DNA from: Nonomuraea aridisoli
GTDB lineage: Bacteria; Actinomycetota; Actinomycetes; Streptosporangiales; Streptosporangiaceae
Reading direction: 5' to 3'
Assembly (NCBI RefSeq): GCF_003236395.1
Contig: NZ_POUD01000050.1
Coordinates: forward strand, 1 to 42,713
DNA length: 42,713 nt
A program made the translations under genes and the position numbers. This document shows, piece by piece, positions 18,250 through 24,625 of this stretch; position 1 is the first letter of the stretch, and each line of letters starts with the position of its first letter. The notes under the pieces were generated by a model. The model did no database searches, was not told where the DNA came from, and saw nothing but the letters and a program-made list of their open reading frames with translations.

Positions 18250-18295
18250 TAGATTTCTACTTAAGGTCGCATGACTCGTGATCTACCACTAATAT
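18230..18295 (+). promoter_or_regulatory. AT-rich 11-bp repeat array, dyad and -10 box ahead of riboswitch
   Basis: Three tandem 11-mers follow each other: GATCACAAGTA (18230), GATCACTAATA (18241) and GATTTCTACTT (18252). AAGTAGA (18236-18242) is complementary to TCTACTT (18256-18262). GTAGATCAC (18238-18246) is complementary to GTGATCTAC (18278-18286). A TAATAT hexamer (18290-18295) is the likely -10, putting transcription start near 18302. The arrangement looks like an operator over the promoter of the riboswitch-controlled gene. Repeats are seen; regulator unknown. Confidence 0.5.
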
Positions 18296-18301
18296 CCCCT
18301 T

Positions 18302-18328
18302 ATGCACCGGCCGTAACAGCCGGTGCAT
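18302..18328 (+). terminator. 10-bp hairpin (galT terminator or 5' leader stem)
   Basis: ATGCACCGGC and GCCGGTGCAT pair perfectly around CGTAACA. No T-run follows. It may end galT transcription, or be the first stem of the leader of the following riboswitch RNA. Confidence 0.6.
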
Positions 18329-18446
18329 CGCCTAATCCCGGGCGCGTCGCCCGGGAGCCGGGGACCCAATCCGCACTGGGGTGAATCCACTTCGGTGGTA
18401 GGGACGCGCCTCCCATGCCCGAACCCGTCAGCTAACCCGGCCGGCA
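18329..18446 (+). promoter_or_regulatory. ydaO-type c-di-AMP riboswitch
   Basis: Conserved blocks of the ydaO/yuaA class appear in order: CGCCTAATCCC, GGGAGCCGGGGACCCAAT, CTGGGGTGAATCC, GGTAGGGACGCG, then CCCGAACCCGTCAGCTAACC. It ends about 20 nt before the GTG of a secreted cell-wall protein. In actinobacteria this class turns off peptidoglycan-hydrolase-type genes (rpf, NlpC/P60) when cyclic di-AMP is high. Match is from memory of the consensus and is strong. Confidence 0.92.
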
Positions 18447-18465
18447 AGAGGGAGAGGAACACCAC

Positions 18466-19422
18466 GTGGCGGCTTCGTCCCCCGCGATTTTCGCCCTTGG
18501 CCTCGTCACCGCGGCAGCCGTCGCCGTCCTGCCGGCGGCACCGGCCTCGGCCGCCCCCAAACCGACGGAGGCGCAGCTGCGCGCCCAGCTCAAACGGCTC
18601 AACACCAAGGTCGACAAGCTCATCGAGACCTACAACCTCAAGCGGGTCGAGCTGGCCAAGGCCCGTGAGGCCGCCCAGACGGCCAAGGAACGGCTGGCCA
18701 CCGCCGAGCAGACGCTCGCGACCGCCGAGCAGCGGGTGGCCGAGATCGCCCGGCTGCGCTACCAGAACGCCGACCCGTCCCTGGCCGGCATGCTGCTGCC
18801 GACCAGCACCTCCGACATCGCCCTGCTCGAACAGCTCACGGCCGAGCAGCAGGCCGTCGTGCAGGGCATCGCCAGGGCGCGCGACGAGAAGAAGAAGGCC
18901 AGCGAGGAGGCCGCCGCGCTGGCGCGGCAGATCGGCGCCGACGCCGCCGAGGTGGCCGACCGGCGTGACGAGGCCGAGGACGTCATCGACGACATCGAGG
19001 AGAAGCTCGAGGACCTCGTCCCGTACGGGACCGGACGCAACTCCGACGGCTCCTGGGCGCCCGAGCTGCCCACCGGCTCCGACAACATCACCGCCCGCAC
19101 GCGGCTGATGAAGCAGCAGGTGGAGAAGAACTTCGCGCTGCCGTTCGCGGTGGGCTGCTTCCGCTCGGGATCGAGCGGCGAGCATCCGCTGGGGCGGGCG
19201 TGCGACTTCATGATGAGCGCCGGCGGCGCGATGCCCACCGCCGCCAACAACGCCCTCGGCGACCGGATCGCCGCCTGGGCCATCGAGAACAAGGACAAGC
19301 TCGGCGTCAAGTACGTGATCTGGAAGCAGCGCATCAACCAGGGCTCCGGCTGGCGCGCGATGGCGGACCGCGGCAGCGTCACCGAGAACCACTACGACCA
19401 CGTCCACATCTCGATGAACTAA
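18466..19422 (+). CDS. secreted coiled-coil protein with C-terminal M15-like (ARB_07466-type) domain
   Basis: A 318-aa exported protein. A signal peptide ends near APASAAP (residue ~27). A long coiled coil of about 170 residues follows, rich in Ala/Glu/Lys heptads (KRLNTKVDKLIETYNLKRVE), like those of RipA/RipC-type cell-wall hydrolases. The last ~95 residues carry HPLGRACDFM and ENHYDHVHIS, matching the metal-binding HxxxxxxD...HxH pattern of M15/D-Ala-D-Ala peptidases. A peptidoglycan-active role is likely. GTG at 18466 has GAGGA 7 nt upstream. Control by the c-di-AMP riboswitch ties it to wall growth. Confidence 0.85.
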   Translation: MAASSPAIFALGLVTAAAVAVLPAAPASAAPKPTEAQLRAQLKRLNTKVDKLIETYNLKRVELAKAREAAQTAKERLATAEQTLATAEQRVAEIARLRYQNADPSLAGMLLPTSTSDIALLEQLTAEQQAVVQGIARARDEKKKASEEAAALARQIGADAAEVADRRDEAEDVIDDIEEKLEDLVPYGTGRNSDGSWAPELPTGSDNITARTRLMKQQVEKNFALPFAVGCFRSGSSGEHPLGRACDFMMSAGGAMPTAANNALGDRIAAWAIENKDKLGVKYVIWKQRINQGSGWRAMADRGSVTENHYDHVHISMN

Positions 19423-19461
19423 GGCGACAGGGCCTCTACCTGCTTGTTCAGTCCAGGCAGG

Positions 19462-19483
19462 GTGGCTCAGGGCACATCGAGGG
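19462..19483. repeat. 22-bp imperfect direct repeat, left copy
   Basis: GTGGCTCAGGGCACATCGAG (plus GG) matches 21634-21655 at 20 of 22 positions in the same orientation. A shorter relative, TCAGGGCACAT, is repeated exactly at 21496-21506. The two long copies bracket the less GC-rich segment. Confidence 0.5.
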
Positions 19484-19790
19484 CACTTGAGCCGCCCGCC
19501 GGCATCTTGGACCAAGCCTCTGAGTCAGACTGGCCAGGTATCTGCATGAACGCCTATTCGAGTCAGCTCACAAGGCAGGCAGATCACGTCCGAAAGACCG
19601 AGTGACGAACTGGGTGACATCCGGGGCGCATCGCCCCGCTCACCGGTGCACAGCCCTGCACACTGAGACGTCCGTCTACCAGGGCAAAGACCAGTTCAGG
19701 CGCTGATGATCTGTGACTGGGGGTCAAGGAGTCAGCAGCGGCAGAGAGTACCAGTAGCACGTCGGCGGTGATCTGGTCGAGCAATAGTAA

Positions 19791-19806
19791 ACCTGTGGAT
19801 CGGCGC
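19791..19806. repeat. 16-bp perfect direct repeat, left copy
   Basis: ACCTGTGGATCGGCGC is repeated without change at 20275-20290. The pair encloses the 125-aa gene and its promoter. Sequences on either side of the copies do not match. Confidence 0.65.
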
Positions 19807-19832
19807 ACGCGGCTTGAGCGTCGCCTCATGAT

Positions 19833-19858
19833 TTGTCGAGTCGTTCGACAAGTATCAT
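19833..19858 (+). promoter_or_regulatory. operator dyad overlapping a leaderless promoter
   Basis: Arms TTGTCGA (19833-19839) and TCGACAA (19845-19851) form a perfect inverted repeat with a 5-nt centre. The outer CATGAT and ATCATG extend it with a 2-nt offset. A TATCAT -10 (19853-19858) follows immediately, and the GTG start lies 6 nt later. A bound dimeric repressor (TetR-like site size) would block transcription. Binding protein unknown. Confidence 0.6.
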
Positions 19859-19864
19859 GCAGGC

Positions 19865-20242
19865 GTGGACGCCGCTGCTTCACCCCGCGTGCTCGTCATC
19901 GGGCTCGATCCGCACCGGGTGCCCGGGCCGTGGGACCCCGAGCCGGTGGCCGAGGCGATCGAGGCGGGGTTGGCCAAGTTCGCAGAACATGGCGTGGGCG
20001 TTGAGGCCTGCCTGATTGGCCTGGATGGAAGTGACGACGTGGAAGCCGTCGTCGGGAATGCGTTGCAAGCCCATCCGTGGGAATGCGTGACTGTCGGTGG
20101 TGGTCTGCGGCACTCGGACGATCGAGTTGAACTACTTGAGCAGGTGATCAACTTGATCCGGCGGCACGCACCCAATGCGGCCATCGCGTTCAACAGCACC
20201 CCGGAAACTACCTATGAGGCCGCTGCCCGTTGGATGGAGTGA
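19865..20242 (+). CDS. conserved actinobacterial protein of unknown function
   Basis: A 125-aa soluble protein that looks like a small alpha/beta fold: a strand with VLVIGLDPHRVPGPWDP, helix, CLIGLDGSDD, then VTVGGGLRH and AIAFNSTPETT. I have seen similar proteins widely in actinomycetes but know no function. GTG at 19865 has no ribosome site; TATCAT lies exactly 6 nt upstream, so the mRNA is probably leaderless. The gene is flanked by 16-bp perfect direct repeats and carries its own operator-like dyad. Codon use is less GC-biased at the third position than in neighbouring genes, consistent with transfer. Confidence 0.75.
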   Translation: MDAAASPRVLVIGLDPHRVPGPWDPEPVAEAIEAGLAKFAEHGVGVEACLIGLDGSDDVEAVVGNALQAHPWECVTVGGGLRHSDDRVELLEQVINLIRRHAPNAAIAFNSTPETTYEAAARWME

Positions 20243-20673
20243 CGTGAGTGGCCACTCACCCGAGGCATGTCGAGACCTGTGGATCGGCGCGTAGAACAAA
20301 ACCCGGCCGACAGGCTGGCCCGTCATGTAGGGGTTGGTCCCGCGTCAAGAGCGTGATTGGCTGAGCGCCCAAAGGGGAGCCAATGCGGGTGCCACGCCAG
20401 GTGAACGGTCCTGAACGGATCTGGACCCGGGTGGCTGGGTCGACATCATGTCCGGACCGCCGTGAACTGATCCAAACAGCGGGCAGCTGGTTCGAGTCCT
20501 ATCGCGGGAGTTCGGTTGAGGCTGAGGCACACACCACTCAGGTTCCCTTCCTGGATCAAGGCAAGGGGCCGCTCGTCATGCCGACCTCCGGGGAGGCCCG
20601 CACGTGACTGCGGGTGCCCGGCTCGCTAGGGTGAGGCGTCCCGCCCCCCTTGCTCTCCTCCGGGAAGTGTCAC
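20243..20673. other. gene-poor stretch, no supported gene
   Basis: About 430 bp including the right copy of the 16-bp repeat (20275-20290). Open frames at 20383-20607 (plus) and 20345-20530 (minus) have no ribosome sites, no recognisable domains and odd composition. The text GGTTCGAGTCCTATCGCGGG at about 20490 looks like a tRNA T-arm, but no tRNA folds around it. Confidence 0.55.
20275..20290. repeat. 16-bp perfect direct repeat, right copy
   Basis: Identical to 19791-19806 (ACCTGTGGATCGGCGC) in the same orientation, 484 bp further right and 33 bp after the stop of the 125-aa gene. Confidence 0.65.
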
Positions 20674-21468
20674 GTGCTCCGTCGTCACCGTTTAGGCGTT
20701 CCCGCCCTCATAGTCACAGGCGTCTACCTTTTCGCGGTGGCCGTCGCCGTGGTGGTCGCACTGGGTGCTGGCGACCTCGGCGCGTTGTGGTGGTTGACGT
20801 TGTTCGTGGCACCGGACGCGAGCGTCCAGGTGACGTGGCCGAACGTGGTCCTGCTGACCCTGGCGGGACTGGTGGTGGCCTGGGCGTTGTGGGAGTGCCT
20901 GCGCGGGCCGCTGACCGGGCCGCCGGCGGAGCAGGACCGGGACACGCGGCGGTTGCGCGTGGCGCTGTACGTCGCGGCGGCGTCATCTCTGGTCAATCCG
21001 TTCCTGACGACCTGGTCCTTGTGGGGGATGCTGGTGACGCTCCTGCCGATGTTTGGGGTCGTACTCCTGCTCTCTCCGGTCGTGGGACGCACCCGAAGAC
21101 ATATCCTCATCCTGCATGTCAGCGGCATCCTGGGATATGGGTGCGCCGCCGTCGGCTTGGGGTTGGCGTTGTTCGGGCACCCAATCGGAGCTCTCGCGTT
21201 GGTCGCCGGCCTCGGGTCGTTGATCTGGAACGTGTTGGTCCTGCGGGCGCAGTGGGACAACGACCGCTTCCAGCGGGCCACCGTCAAGTACGGCATCCTC
21301 GCTATGGTCCTGCCCCTCGTGCTCACGATGGCGGGCGGGCTGAGCGGGGTGCCGCTGGAGGTTTACGACGACGTTGTGGCGGTCGCCGGTGTCCTGGCCG
21401 TGGTCTGGCTGGCCCGTTCCGCTCACGACCTCGTCGCGCCCACGGCCGTGTCGATCCCCTCCGCGTAA
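20674..21468 (+). CDS. multispanning membrane protein of unknown function
   Basis: A 264-aa protein with about seven hydrophobic segments, beginning VPALIVTGVYLFAVAVAVVV and including VVLLTLAGLVVAWALW, YVAAASSLVNPFL, MLVTLLPMFGVVLLLSPVVG and VVAVAGVLAVVWLA. A hydrophilic linker (PPAEQDRDTRRLR) separates the second and third segments. No transporter or enzyme motif is recognised. GTG at 20674 is chosen because GGGAAG lies 6 nt upstream; a TTG at 20650 is the alternative. It sits alone in the lower-GC segment. Confidence 0.7.
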   Translation: MLRRHRLGVPALIVTGVYLFAVAVAVVVALGAGDLGALWWLTLFVAPDASVQVTWPNVVLLTLAGLVVAWALWECLRGPLTGPPAEQDRDTRRLRVALYVAAASSLVNPFLTTWSLWGMLVTLLPMFGVVLLLSPVVGRTRRHILILHVSGILGYGCAAVGLGLALFGHPIGALALVAGLGSLIWNVLVLRAQWDNDRFQRATVKYGILAMVLPLVLTMAGGLSGVPLEVYDDVVAVAGVLAVVWLARSAHDLVAPTAVSIPSA

Positions 21469-21534
21469 CGCGGCTGGCAGGACCTGAGGGCACAGTCAGG
21501 GCACATGACGCCGCGATCAGTCACAAAACGTTGA

Positions 21535-21575
21535 GAACCACCGAGACAACCATCGTCAGGTCAGCACGGTGGTTC
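21535..21575. repeat. 9-bp inverted repeat
   Basis: GAACCACCG (21535-21543) and CGGTGGTTC (21567-21575) are complementary across 23 nt. It lies between two convergent genes, the membrane protein and the HIT gene, so it may be a weak terminator or a relic of an insertion. Confidence 0.4.
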
Positions 21576-21633
21576 AGACACTCCGCCAGGTCATGATCGT
21601 GGCTTCATCACATCTCGATGAACTGAGTCCGCA

Positions 21634-21655
21634 GTGGCTCAGGGCGCTTCGAGGG
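21634..21655. repeat. 22-bp imperfect direct repeat, right copy
   Basis: GTGGCTCAGGGCGCTTCGAG (plus GG) matches 19462-19483 at 20 of 22 positions. It ends 15 bp before the stop of the HIT gene, marking the right limit of the lower-GC segment. Confidence 0.5.
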
Positions 21656-21669
21656 AGGATGAGAAGGGC

Positions 21670-22047
21670 TCAGTACTCGCGGCGTGACGGGATGACCGCG
21701 CGTACGCCGCCGCGTGGGTTCTCGACGTCGCCGGTCCGGCGCGGGATCAGATGCGTGTGCGCGTGGAATATCGACTGACCCGCCGAGGTCCCGCAGTTCA
21801 TGCCGATGTTGAAGCCGTCGATGCTCGCGTCCTGTCGCGAAAGCTCCTCGCGGAGGAGGTGCAGCGCGGCCCGCGTGTCCTCCGTCTCGGGAGGTGACAT
21901 GTCGAAGAAGGTCTCCACGTGGCGAACGGGGATGACCAGGTGATGCCCTTCGGTGACGGCATAGGCGGAGGGGAAGCACGCGACGGTGCCGACCCTGCGC
22001 ACGTCGCGCTCTTTGCCGTCCAAAATGTCACAAAACACGCAGTCCAT
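21670..22047 (-). CDS. HIT-family nucleotide hydrolase/transferase
   Basis: A 125-aa histidine-triad protein with the catalytic HAHTHLIPR near residue 95 and an N-terminal zinc-type CVFCDIL pair. VIPVRHVETFFD is the conserved strand-helix segment. HIT proteins cleave nucleotide phosphoramidates, adenylylated compounds or dinucleoside polyphosphates; the exact substrate cannot be read from sequence. The ATG at 22047 has AAGGAGG 4 nt upstream. The gap to the MmcQ/YjbR gene is about 50 bp on the same strand, so cotranscription with it and the protease gene is possible. Confidence 0.92.
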   Translation of the reverse strand: MDCVFCDILDGKERDVRRVGTVACFPSAYAVTEGHHLVIPVRHVETFFDMSPPETEDTRAALHLLREELSRQDASIDGFNIGMNCGTSAGQSIFHAHTHLIPRRTGDVENPRGGVRAVIPSRREY

Positions 22048-22099
22048 GGGCCTCCTTCTCCGTGCGCGGGATGACGACCCTCCTGCCGGTCGGTACGCG

Positions 22100-22453
22100 T
22101 CAGGGCAACCGGGCGATCAGTGACTTGGGGGCGATCTGGCGGTAGGCGTCGGCGACCAGCTCCGCCACCTCGTCCCAGTCGACCTCCGGCACATCGAGGT
22201 AGACGCCGAGCCAGCCCCGGTGCCCGACGTACGGCGGGCGGAAGAAGCGCTCGGGGTCGCCGCCCACCAGCGCCTCCTGCGCGCCCGCGGGCGCCGCGCA
22301 CCAGAAGGCCCGGCGGTCGTCGTGGTGGTGGTCGGCGAACATCACGAACGCCTTCTTGCCGCGGACGAACCACACCGGCTCCCCGTGGGAGAGGCGTTCG
22401 GTGGTCTCGGGCAGCGCCAGGCAGAGGGCGCGCAACCGGTCGAGCGCGTCCAC
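22100..22453 (-). CDS. MmcQ/YjbR-family protein
   Basis: A 117-aa protein of the MmcQ/YjbR (cyanophage-DNA-binding-like CyaY-fold) family: LCLALPETTERLSHGEPVWF at the N-terminus, a KKAFVMFADHHHDDRRAFW strand pair, FFRPPYVGHRGWLGVYLD, and DEVAELVADAYRQIAPK at the end. Some members are suspected to bind DNA; function is not established. It starts with GTG 7 nt after the stop of the upstream protease gene and has no ribosome site of its own, so it is likely translationally coupled. Confidence 0.88.
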   Translation of the reverse strand: MDALDRLRALCLALPETTERLSHGEPVWFVRGKKAFVMFADHHHDDRRAFWCAAPAGAQEALVGGDPERFFRPPYVGHRGWLGVYLDVPEVDWDEVAELVADAYRQIAPKSLIARLP

Positions 22454-22460
22454 GGCGGCG

Positions 22461-23765
22461 TCAGTTCGTCAGGGTGAGCGGGTTGACCAGGTCGGCGTAG
22501 ACGAGCAGGCCCGCCATGATCATCATGAGGACCGCGATCGCGTACGTCAGCGGTAGCACCTTCGCGATGTCCACGTAGCTGGGCTCCGGCCGCCGCATGA
22601 TCTTGGCGTACGCCCGCTTGACGCCCTCCCACAGGCCGCCCGCGATGTGGCCGCCGTCGAGCGGGAGCAGCGGGATGAGGTTGAACATGCCGATCGCGAG
22701 GTTGAAGCCTGCCAGCAGGTTGACGAAGATGGCGATCTTGTTCTCGGCCGACAGGTCGGAGGCGAGGATCTCACCGCCCATGCGGCCCGCGCCGACCACG
22801 CCCACCGGGCCCTCGGGGTCGCGCTCCTCACCGGAGAAGGCCGCGTGCCAGACGCCGACCATCTTCTCCGGCAGGTTGAGCAGCGAACCCGCCACCCTGG
22901 CCGTCAGCTCGCCCATGTAGCCGACGACCTGGCCCATGCTCTGCTTCTCCATGACCTGGGTGGGCAGCACGCCGAGGAAGCCGACGTTCTTGTCGATCCT
23001 CCCGGGGTCGTCGGGGTTGGGGCGGTCCTGGGCGATGAGCGTGACGCCCAGCGTCATGGGCTTGCCGTCGCGGACGATGCCGAGCTGCACGGCGCCGGCG
23101 CCGTGGGAGCGGATCAGGCGGGTCGCGTCGTCCCAGGAGCCGATCTTCTGGCCGTCGAAGGAGACCAGGCGGTCGCCGGGCTTCAGGCCGGCCTGCGCGG
23201 CGGGTGTGGGCGGGTCGCTGGGCCGGCACTCGGTGCGCTGCTCGCTGACCGGGATGACGCACGTGCCGGTCTCGGGCGAGACGATCGGCACCCAGGTGTG
23301 CAGGCCGATGCCGACGAGCAGGATGCTGAAGAACACGAACGCGAGCACGAAGTTCATCAGCGGCCCGCCGGACATGATGATGACCTTCTGCCACCACTTC
23401 TTGCGGTAGAAGACCCGGTCCTCGTCGCCCGGCCGCACCTCTTCCTGCGCGGCCTCGCGAGCCGACTCGATGAGGCCCTGGAACGGCCCCGTCGCGGTGC
23501 TCCGGACCTTGGTCGGGTCGTCGCCCGGCCGCGGCGGCAGCATGCCGATCATGCGGATGTAGCCGCCGAACGGGATCCACTTGATGCCGTACTCGGTCTC
23601 GCCCTTCCGCCGTGACCAGGCCGTGGAGCCGAAGCCCACCATGTACTGGGTCACCCGCACCCCGAAGAGCTTGGCCGGCACGAGGTGGCCGAGCTCGTGC
23701 AGCGCGATGGAGAACATCAGGCCGAGGAGGAAGAGGACGATCCCCACGACGTAGAGCCAGTTCAT
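22461..23765 (-). CDS. site-2 intramembrane zinc metalloprotease (Rip1/RseP family)
   Basis: A 434-aa membrane protease that cuts anti-sigma factors or other membrane proteins within the bilayer. The zinc site HELGH lies in the first helix (residues ~23-27), and NLIPLLPLDGGH gives the third ligand. A single PDZ domain runs from about residue 185 to 260 (GLKPGDRLVSFDGQKIGSWD). Four hydrophobic segments are visible. In many actinobacteria this gene stands between dxr and ispG; neither is adjacent here. It is followed by the coupled MmcQ/YjbR gene. The start at ATG 23765 fits the family; the ribosome site is poor. Confidence 0.93.
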   Translation of the reverse strand: MNWLYVVGIVLFLLGLMFSIALHELGHLVPAKLFGVRVTQYMVGFGSTAWSRRKGETEYGIKWIPFGGYIRMIGMLPPRPGDDPTKVRSTATGPFQGLIESAREAAQEEVRPGDEDRVFYRKKWWQKVIIMSGGPLMNFVLAFVFFSILLVGIGLHTWVPIVSPETGTCVIPVSEQRTECRPSDPPTPAAQAGLKPGDRLVSFDGQKIGSWDDATRLIRSHGAGAVQLGIVRDGKPMTLGVTLIAQDRPNPDDPGRIDKNVGFLGVLPTQVMEKQSMGQVVGYMGELTARVAGSLLNLPEKMVGVWHAAFSGEERDPEGPVGVVGAGRMGGEILASDLSAENKIAIFVNLLAGFNLAIGMFNLIPLLPLDGGHIAGGLWEGVKRAYAKIMRRPEPSYVDIAKVLPLTYAIAVLMMIMAGLLVYADLVNPLTLTN

Positions 23766-23917
23766 CTAGGCGCGCTCCAGGCAGACGACAGGGAGGACGA
23801 GGAGTCCGGTGTCCCCAGAGTAGTCGAAACCCGCACACCCCACGGCTGCCCGACTTGAGGAAGCATTGACAGTACGCAATCAAACGATCACCCTGGGAGA
23901 CGACTGAGGGGGACGTC

Positions 23918-24514
23918 TTGATCCGGATACTCATCGCCGAACACCTGCTCTTGGTACGCCGTGGCCTGCTCGCCACCCTCGAGGCCGAGCCCGACCTGAG
24001 TGTCGTCGCCGAGGTCGGGCACGCGGACGAGGTGGTCGGCGCGGCGCTGGCCGGGCGGGCCCACGTGGCCGTCGTCGACCTCGGACTGCCCGGCCCTCCC
24101 GCGGCCGGCCTGCTCGCCGAGCAGGTGCCCCGGTGCCGCGTGCTCATCCTGTCGGCCCACCCCAACCCCGCTCAGGTGCGCGAGGCGCTGGCCGGGCCGG
24201 CGCTGGGGTTCATGAGCCTGTGCGTGGCGCCGGAGCGCCTCACGGAGGGCGTACGCCAGGTCGCCGCCGGACACCGGGCCATCGAGGCGGAGGTCGCCCT
24301 GGCCGCGCTCAAGTGCGCGACGAACCCGCTGACCAGGCGGGAGCTCGACGTGCTGCGCATCGCCGCGGGCGGCGCGCGTTCCGCGGAGATCGCCGACGAG
24401 CTCTTCCTGTCGGTCGGCACCGTCCGCAACCACCTGTCGCGGATCATGTGCAAGACCGGCGCGCGCAACCGGCTCGACGCCGTGCGCATCGCCAGTGACT
24501 ACGGGTGGTTGTGA
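23918..24514 (+). CDS. LuxR/NarL-type response regulator with atypical receiver
   Basis: A 198-aa protein with an N-terminal receiver and a C-terminal LuxR helix-turn-helix (LTRRELDVLRIAAGGARSAE, then VGTVRNHLSRIM). It resembles the DesR-type branch. The phosphoacceptor Asp is in VVDLGLPG, but the usual acidic pair reads EH (IAEHLLLVRRG), and the conserved Lys is missing where GFMSLCVAPERL stands. Phosphorylation may therefore be weak or absent. No sensor kinase gene is adjacent. The TTG start at 23918 has GAGGGGG upstream. A strong hairpin ends the gene. Confidence 0.88.
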   Translation: MIRILIAEHLLLVRRGLLATLEAEPDLSVVAEVGHADEVVGAALAGRAHVAVVDLGLPGPPAAGLLAEQVPRCRVLILSAHPNPAQVREALAGPALGFMSLCVAPERLTEGVRQVAAGHRAIEAEVALAALKCATNPLTRRELDVLRIAAGGARSAEIADELFLSVGTVRNHLSRIMCKTGARNRLDAVRIASDYGWL

Positions 24515-24515
24515 A

Positions 24516-24551
24516 GGGCTCCGGTGGAGCCGCGCCGCTCCACCGGAGCCC
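24516..24551. terminator. bidirectional terminator, 15-bp perfect stem
   Basis: GGGCTCCGGTGGAGC and GCTCCACCGGAGCCC pair fully around CGCGCC, directly after the response-regulator stop and between convergent genes. Confidence 0.9.
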
Positions 24552-24625
24552 GACGTCCTAGAGGATTTCAGGCAGGCCGAGCCCGCGGCCAGTGACCGTC
24601 ATCACGACCTGACCCGTGTGAAACG

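Larger units (their letters stand above)
19423..19832. other. gene-poor stretch, no supported gene
   Basis: About 410 bp with visibly lower GC than its neighbours. Open frames on both strands (for example 19584-19883 minus) give Arg/Ser-rich or featureless translations without ribosome sites. It contains one copy of each of two direct repeats described separately, at 19462-19483 and 19791-19806. It may be a decayed insertion. Confidence 0.6.

Noticed and set aside
20480..20510. T-arm-like text GGTTCGAGTCCTATCGCGGG as a tRNA or attachment site
   Set aside because: No acceptor, D-arm or anticodon stem can be built around it, and it matches neither tRNA in the window.
23860..23890. TTGACA at about 23867 as the response-regulator promoter
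   Set aside because: No acceptable -10 box lies 16-19 nt downstream.
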